From the NCBI GenBank assembly GCA_017417055.1, contig JAFPZX010000197.1, positions 1 through 64,000 on the forward strand: DNA of 64,000 nt, given 5' to 3'. The notes under the pieces were generated by a model, which saw only the letters and a list, made by a program, of their open reading frames with translations, had not been told where the DNA came from and did not search any database. A program made the position numbers and the translations under genes. The DNA is from Anaerolineaceae bacterium (GTDB taxonomy: Bacteria; Chloroflexota; Anaerolineae; Anaerolineales; Anaerolineaceae). Positions 61,791 through 64,000 of the stretch are shown piece by piece (the stretch's first letter is position 1; the number at the start of each line of letters is the position of its first letter).

Positions 61791-61849
61791 GGTAAGATAA
61801 GCGACCCAAAAACATAAAAAAGACTGCCTCACAATGAGGCAGTTTTTTT
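61785..61849 (+). promoter_or_regulatory. Transcription attenuator of thrS
   Basis: Terminator: ACTGCCTCA (61823-61831), loop CAA, TGAGGCAGT (61835-61843), then seven T's. Antiterminator: TTGTGAGGTA (61785-61794) pairs with TGCCTCACAA (61825-61834) over ten positions (one G.U), which would open the terminator stem. The 5' strand of the antiterminator spans the leader stop codon (61788-61790). A ribosome that finishes the leader would cover it and permit termination; a ribosome stalled at the Thr codons 20-45 bases upstream would leave it free and let thrS be read. Confidence 0.85.
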
Positions 61850-61869
61850 ATCTCAAAGGAGTTTTTTTG

Positions 61870-63675
61870 ATGGATAAAGAGGAGTACAAAGAATATTATA
61901 CGAGTGTTTACCGACATTCACTGGCACATGTTCTGGCGAATGCTGTAATGGAAATTTTCGGTAAGGACAACGTTCAAATCGCTATCGGACCGCAGATCGC
62001 TGACGGTTTTTACTATGATTTTTTGCTGCCGCGGAACCTGACTGCCGAAGATTACCCGGTCATTGAAGCCAAGATGCACGAGATCCTGAAACGCAAAGAA
62101 GACTGGCGCGTGCAGGAATTTTCACGCTCTGACGCGCTTGCGTTGTTCGCTGACCAGAAATTCAAGGTGGAACTGATCAATGACCTGCCGGAGGACGAAA
62201 AAATTACCGTCTACTTCACCGGTGACAGCTTCTTTGACCTCTGCCGCGGACCCCACATCAGTAATTCACAGGAACTCCTTGGCGCTGCATTCCAGATCAA
62301 ATCCGTTTCCGGTGCCTACTGGCGCGGTGACGAACACAGGGATCAGCTGCAGCGTATTTATGTCTATGCATATGAGAACAAAAAAGATCTTGCCGAACAT
62401 CTGAAGCTCATCAAAGAAGCTCAGGAACGTGATCACAAGAAACTCGGTCCGCAGCTGGAACTGTTCATGTTCGATGAATCCGCTCCGGGCATGCCCTACT
62501 GGCTGCCGCGCGGCTGGAAGCTCTATAACGCTCTGCTGGATTACTGGCGTTCTGTTCATATTGAACATGACTATCAGGAGATTTCTGCCCCGGTTATCAA
62601 CAACAGACAGCTGTGGGTGACCTCCGGACATTGGGGCCACTACCGCAACAACATGTTCCTGGTTCCGGGCTATGAGACCGACGATGCAGGAAACCGCATC
62701 TATGATATCGAAAACCCGAATACCTTCGCCGCGAAACCGATGAACTGCCCGAATGCTATCAATGTCTATCGCAAGACTTCCCGCTCCTATCGTGAGCTGC
62801 CCTTCCGCATCAGCCAGGTGGATGTGATCCATCGTAAGGAAAAGAGCGGTGAATTGAACGGTCTGTTCCGTGTGCAGGAATTCCGCCAGGATGACGCGCA
62901 TATTTTCGTGACGGAAGATCAGATCGCTTCTGAAATCGGCGATATTATGAGCATTGCCACGCAGCTTTATGATACCTTCGGCCTTACCTACCGCGTGGAG
63001 CTTTCCACTCGCCCGGATGATTATATGGGTGACATTGAGGTCTGGAATCAGGCAGAAGCTTCGCTGAAGAAGATCCTGGATGATTCCTTTGGTGAAGGAA
63101 ATTATGAGATCAATGAGGGCGATGGCGCCTTCTATGGCCCGAAGATCGACCTTCAGATGAAAGACTGCCTCGGACGCGAATGGCAGATGGGTACCATCCA
63201 GCTGGACTTCCAGCTGCCGCTGAATTTTGACCTGAAGTACGTCGCGGATGACGGCAGCTTCAAGCGTCCTGTGATGATCCATCGCGCCATTTTCGGTTCT
63301 TTTGAACGCTTTATCGGCATCCTGATCGAAAACTTCAAGGGGCAGTTCCCGTTCTGGTGCTCTCCGTATCAGGTCGGTATCGTACCGATCATGCCCGCTC
63401 ATAATGAATACGCAGAAGACGTGCTGCGCACGCTGCGCAAAGCCGGGATCCGCGCGGAAATGGACGGTTCCGACCGCAATATGCGCGACAAGATCAAGCA
63501 GTTCCACAATGCCCGCGATCCGTTCATTATCATCCTGGGCGACAAGGAAGCGGAAAACCGCAGTGTTTCCATCACCGCCCGCGGCAATAAGAAGATGAAC
63601 GATGTCCCGCTCGATGATTTTGTGGCTCTCTGCCGCAAGCTGAATGAGGAACATTCACTGGAACTTGAGTTTTAA
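61870..63675 (+). CDS. thrS: Threonine-tRNA ligase lacking the TGS domain
   Basis: Class II synthetase, 601 residues from the ATG at 61870 (AAAGGA upstream; the earlier in-frame ATG at 61834 lies in the terminator hairpin). The protein begins directly with the editing/SAD region: YRHSLAHVLA gives His16 and His20 of the HxxxH editing site. The catalytic core shows KPMNCPNAINVYRK (zinc Cys), motif 2 RVQEFRQDDAHIF, and motif 3 MIHRAIFGSFERFIGILIE; the anticodon-binding domain (YQVGIVPIMPAHNEYAEDVLRTLRKAG) is complete. The N-terminal TGS domain of about 60 residues in E. coli ThrS is absent. Expression is inferred to depend on Thr-tRNA charging through the upstream attenuator. Confidence 0.95.
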   Translation: MDKEEYKEYYTSVYRHSLAHVLANAVMEIFGKDNVQIAIGPQIADGFYYDFLLPRNLTAEDYPVIEAKMHEILKRKEDWRVQEFSRSDALALFADQKFKVELINDLPEDEKITVYFTGDSFFDLCRGPHISNSQELLGAAFQIKSVSGAYWRGDEHRDQLQRIYVYAYENKKDLAEHLKLIKEAQERDHKKLGPQLELFMFDESAPGMPYWLPRGWKLYNALLDYWRSVHIEHDYQEISAPVINNRQLWVTSGHWGHYRNNMFLVPGYETDDAGNRIYDIENPNTFAAKPMNCPNAINVYRKTSRSYRELPFRISQVDVIHRKEKSGELNGLFRVQEFRQDDAHIFVTEDQIASEIGDIMSIATQLYDTFGLTYRVELSTRPDDYMGDIEVWNQAEASLKKILDDSFGEGNYEINEGDGAFYGPKIDLQMKDCLGREWQMGTIQLDFQLPLNFDLKYVADDGSFKRPVMIHRAIFGSFERFIGILIENFKGQFPFWCSPYQVGIVPIMPAHNEYAEDVLRTLRKAGIRAEMDGSDRNMRDKIKQFHNARDPFIIILGDKEAENRSVSITARGNKKMNDVPLDDFVALCRKLNEEHSLELEF

Positions 63676-63761
63676 TAAAGAGAGTTTTTGGGGACGGTTC
63701 TCCCGAGGAACGAGGGGAACTGTCCCCCCGCTTTCACAGAAATCAGGCTGCGTTTTCTTAA
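63676..63761. repeat. Palindromic element, family B
   Basis: GGGGACGGTTCTCCCGAGGAACGAGGGGAACTGTCCCC with right arm CACAGAAATCAGGCTGCGTTTTCTTA; the left outer arm is degenerate. It starts at the thrS stop codon. Confidence 0.65.
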
Positions 63762-63821
63762 GAAACCTCTATTCTTGAGAGAATAAGGGTAGAAACTGAA
63801 GACGACACTTATCAAATATCA

Positions 63822-63860
63822 AAACCGGAGCAAAAATGAATTGCTCCGGTTTCGTTTTTT
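63822..63860. terminator. Intrinsic terminator between thrS and the right-edge gene
   Basis: AAACCGGAGCAA (63822-63833), loop AAATGAA, TTGCTCCGGTTT (63841-63852), then CGTTTTTT. It lies between convergent genes and has A/T runs on both sides. Confidence 0.85.
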
Positions 63861-63892
63861 ATTGAGGAATCGCTGTAATCGAGTCTGTTTTG

Positions 63893-64000
63893 CTAATTTT
63901 CGGTTTCCGGTTTTGCATTGCTCATGTCGTAATTTATCGGGAACAGCTGGCCGTTGAGGACCCAGACATTGGAAAGATCCGGTTTGCCGTCTTTCCCTGC
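63893..64000 (-). CDS. C-terminal end of a gene cut by the window edge
   Basis: On the minus strand 35 codons are open from the window edge to TAG at 63893-63895: AGKDGKPDLSNVWVLNGQ, then LFPINYDMSNAKPETEN. The sequence looks protein-like and polar; no family can be named from this piece. Its terminator would be the hairpin at 63822. Confidence 0.6.
   Translation of the reverse strand, partial: AGKDGKPDLSNVWVLNGQLFPINYDMSNAKPETEN

Noticed and set aside
61785-61849. T-box riboswitch before thrS
   Set aside because: The leader is only about 140 bases, lacks a specifier loop and the conserved T-box sequence, and contains a translated Thr-rich peptide instead.
62266-63654. 462-codon frame antisense to thrS
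   Set aside because: Shadow of the strongly biased thrS codons; no initiation signals and no recognisable domain.

Overview
The window most likely comes from an anaerobic member of the Chloroflexota (class Anaerolineae, family Anaerolineaceae-like). No rRNA or marker phylogeny is available here, so this is inference. The clearest pointers are a solute-binding protein joined by Pro/Thr linkers to an NBR1-type Ig-like domain (47221-48807), a typical Anaerolineae architecture, together with rubrerythrin, a C_GCAxxG_C_C protein and other strict-anaerobe genes. No tRNA, rRNA, CRISPR array or complete insertion sequence was seen.

Layout. 0.5-5.3 kb: gatCAB (indirect Gln/Asn-tRNA amidation) with translational overlaps, then lpdA. 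5.5-8 kb: a duplicated DUF3298-type exported protein, a small Cys-rich protein and rubrerythrin. 8.1-14.8 kb: a complete F1Fo ATP synthase operon on the minus strand (I-a-c-b-[b'-delta-alpha]-gamma-beta-epsilon) in which a second stator b chain and the delta C-terminal domain are fused to the alpha subunit. 15-17.6 kb: a Fic AMPylase behind an operator-like array, and guanine deaminase. 17.8-24 kb: two large unrecognised proteins flank 1.5 kb of nested hairpin repeats. 24-33 kb: a toxin-antitoxin pair with a frameshifted toxin, thrH, pepA, an Rpn-type nuclease, and small housekeeping or accessory enzymes. 33-37.7 kb: an amino-acid permease fused to a GGDEF domain, azlCD, and an intact Phd/ParE pair. 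38-41.8 kb: an mglBAC galactose-type ABC importer. 42-49 kb: a DUF3089 hydrolase, an 874-residue protein with PNSVM repeats and its small neighbour, and the binding protein with NBR1-like domain. 49-55 kb: LysR regulator, L-cysteine desulfidase, an MBOAT/SGNH acyl-transfer pair and a repeat-built exported protein. 55.5-61.5 kb: radical SAM protein, flavodoxin, UshA-like phosphatase and membrane protein. 61.7-63.7 kb: thrS preceded by a threonine-rich leader peptide and an attenuator. Partial genes lie at both window edges.

Two things stand out. First, thrS carries a textbook ribosome-mediated attenuator: an extended -10 promoter, a 22-codon leader with seven Thr codons, an antiterminator that covers the leader stop codon, and a strong intrinsic terminator. 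Second, the intergenic space is crowded with several families of 30-110-bp imperfect palindromes. They share arms of the type GGGGAC-G / C-GTCCCC or GGTCTGCC / GACTGC, with arm sequences that differ between copies but stay complementary. Some have entered genes: one supplies the start codon of an acetyltransferase, another interrupts an ATPase remnant.
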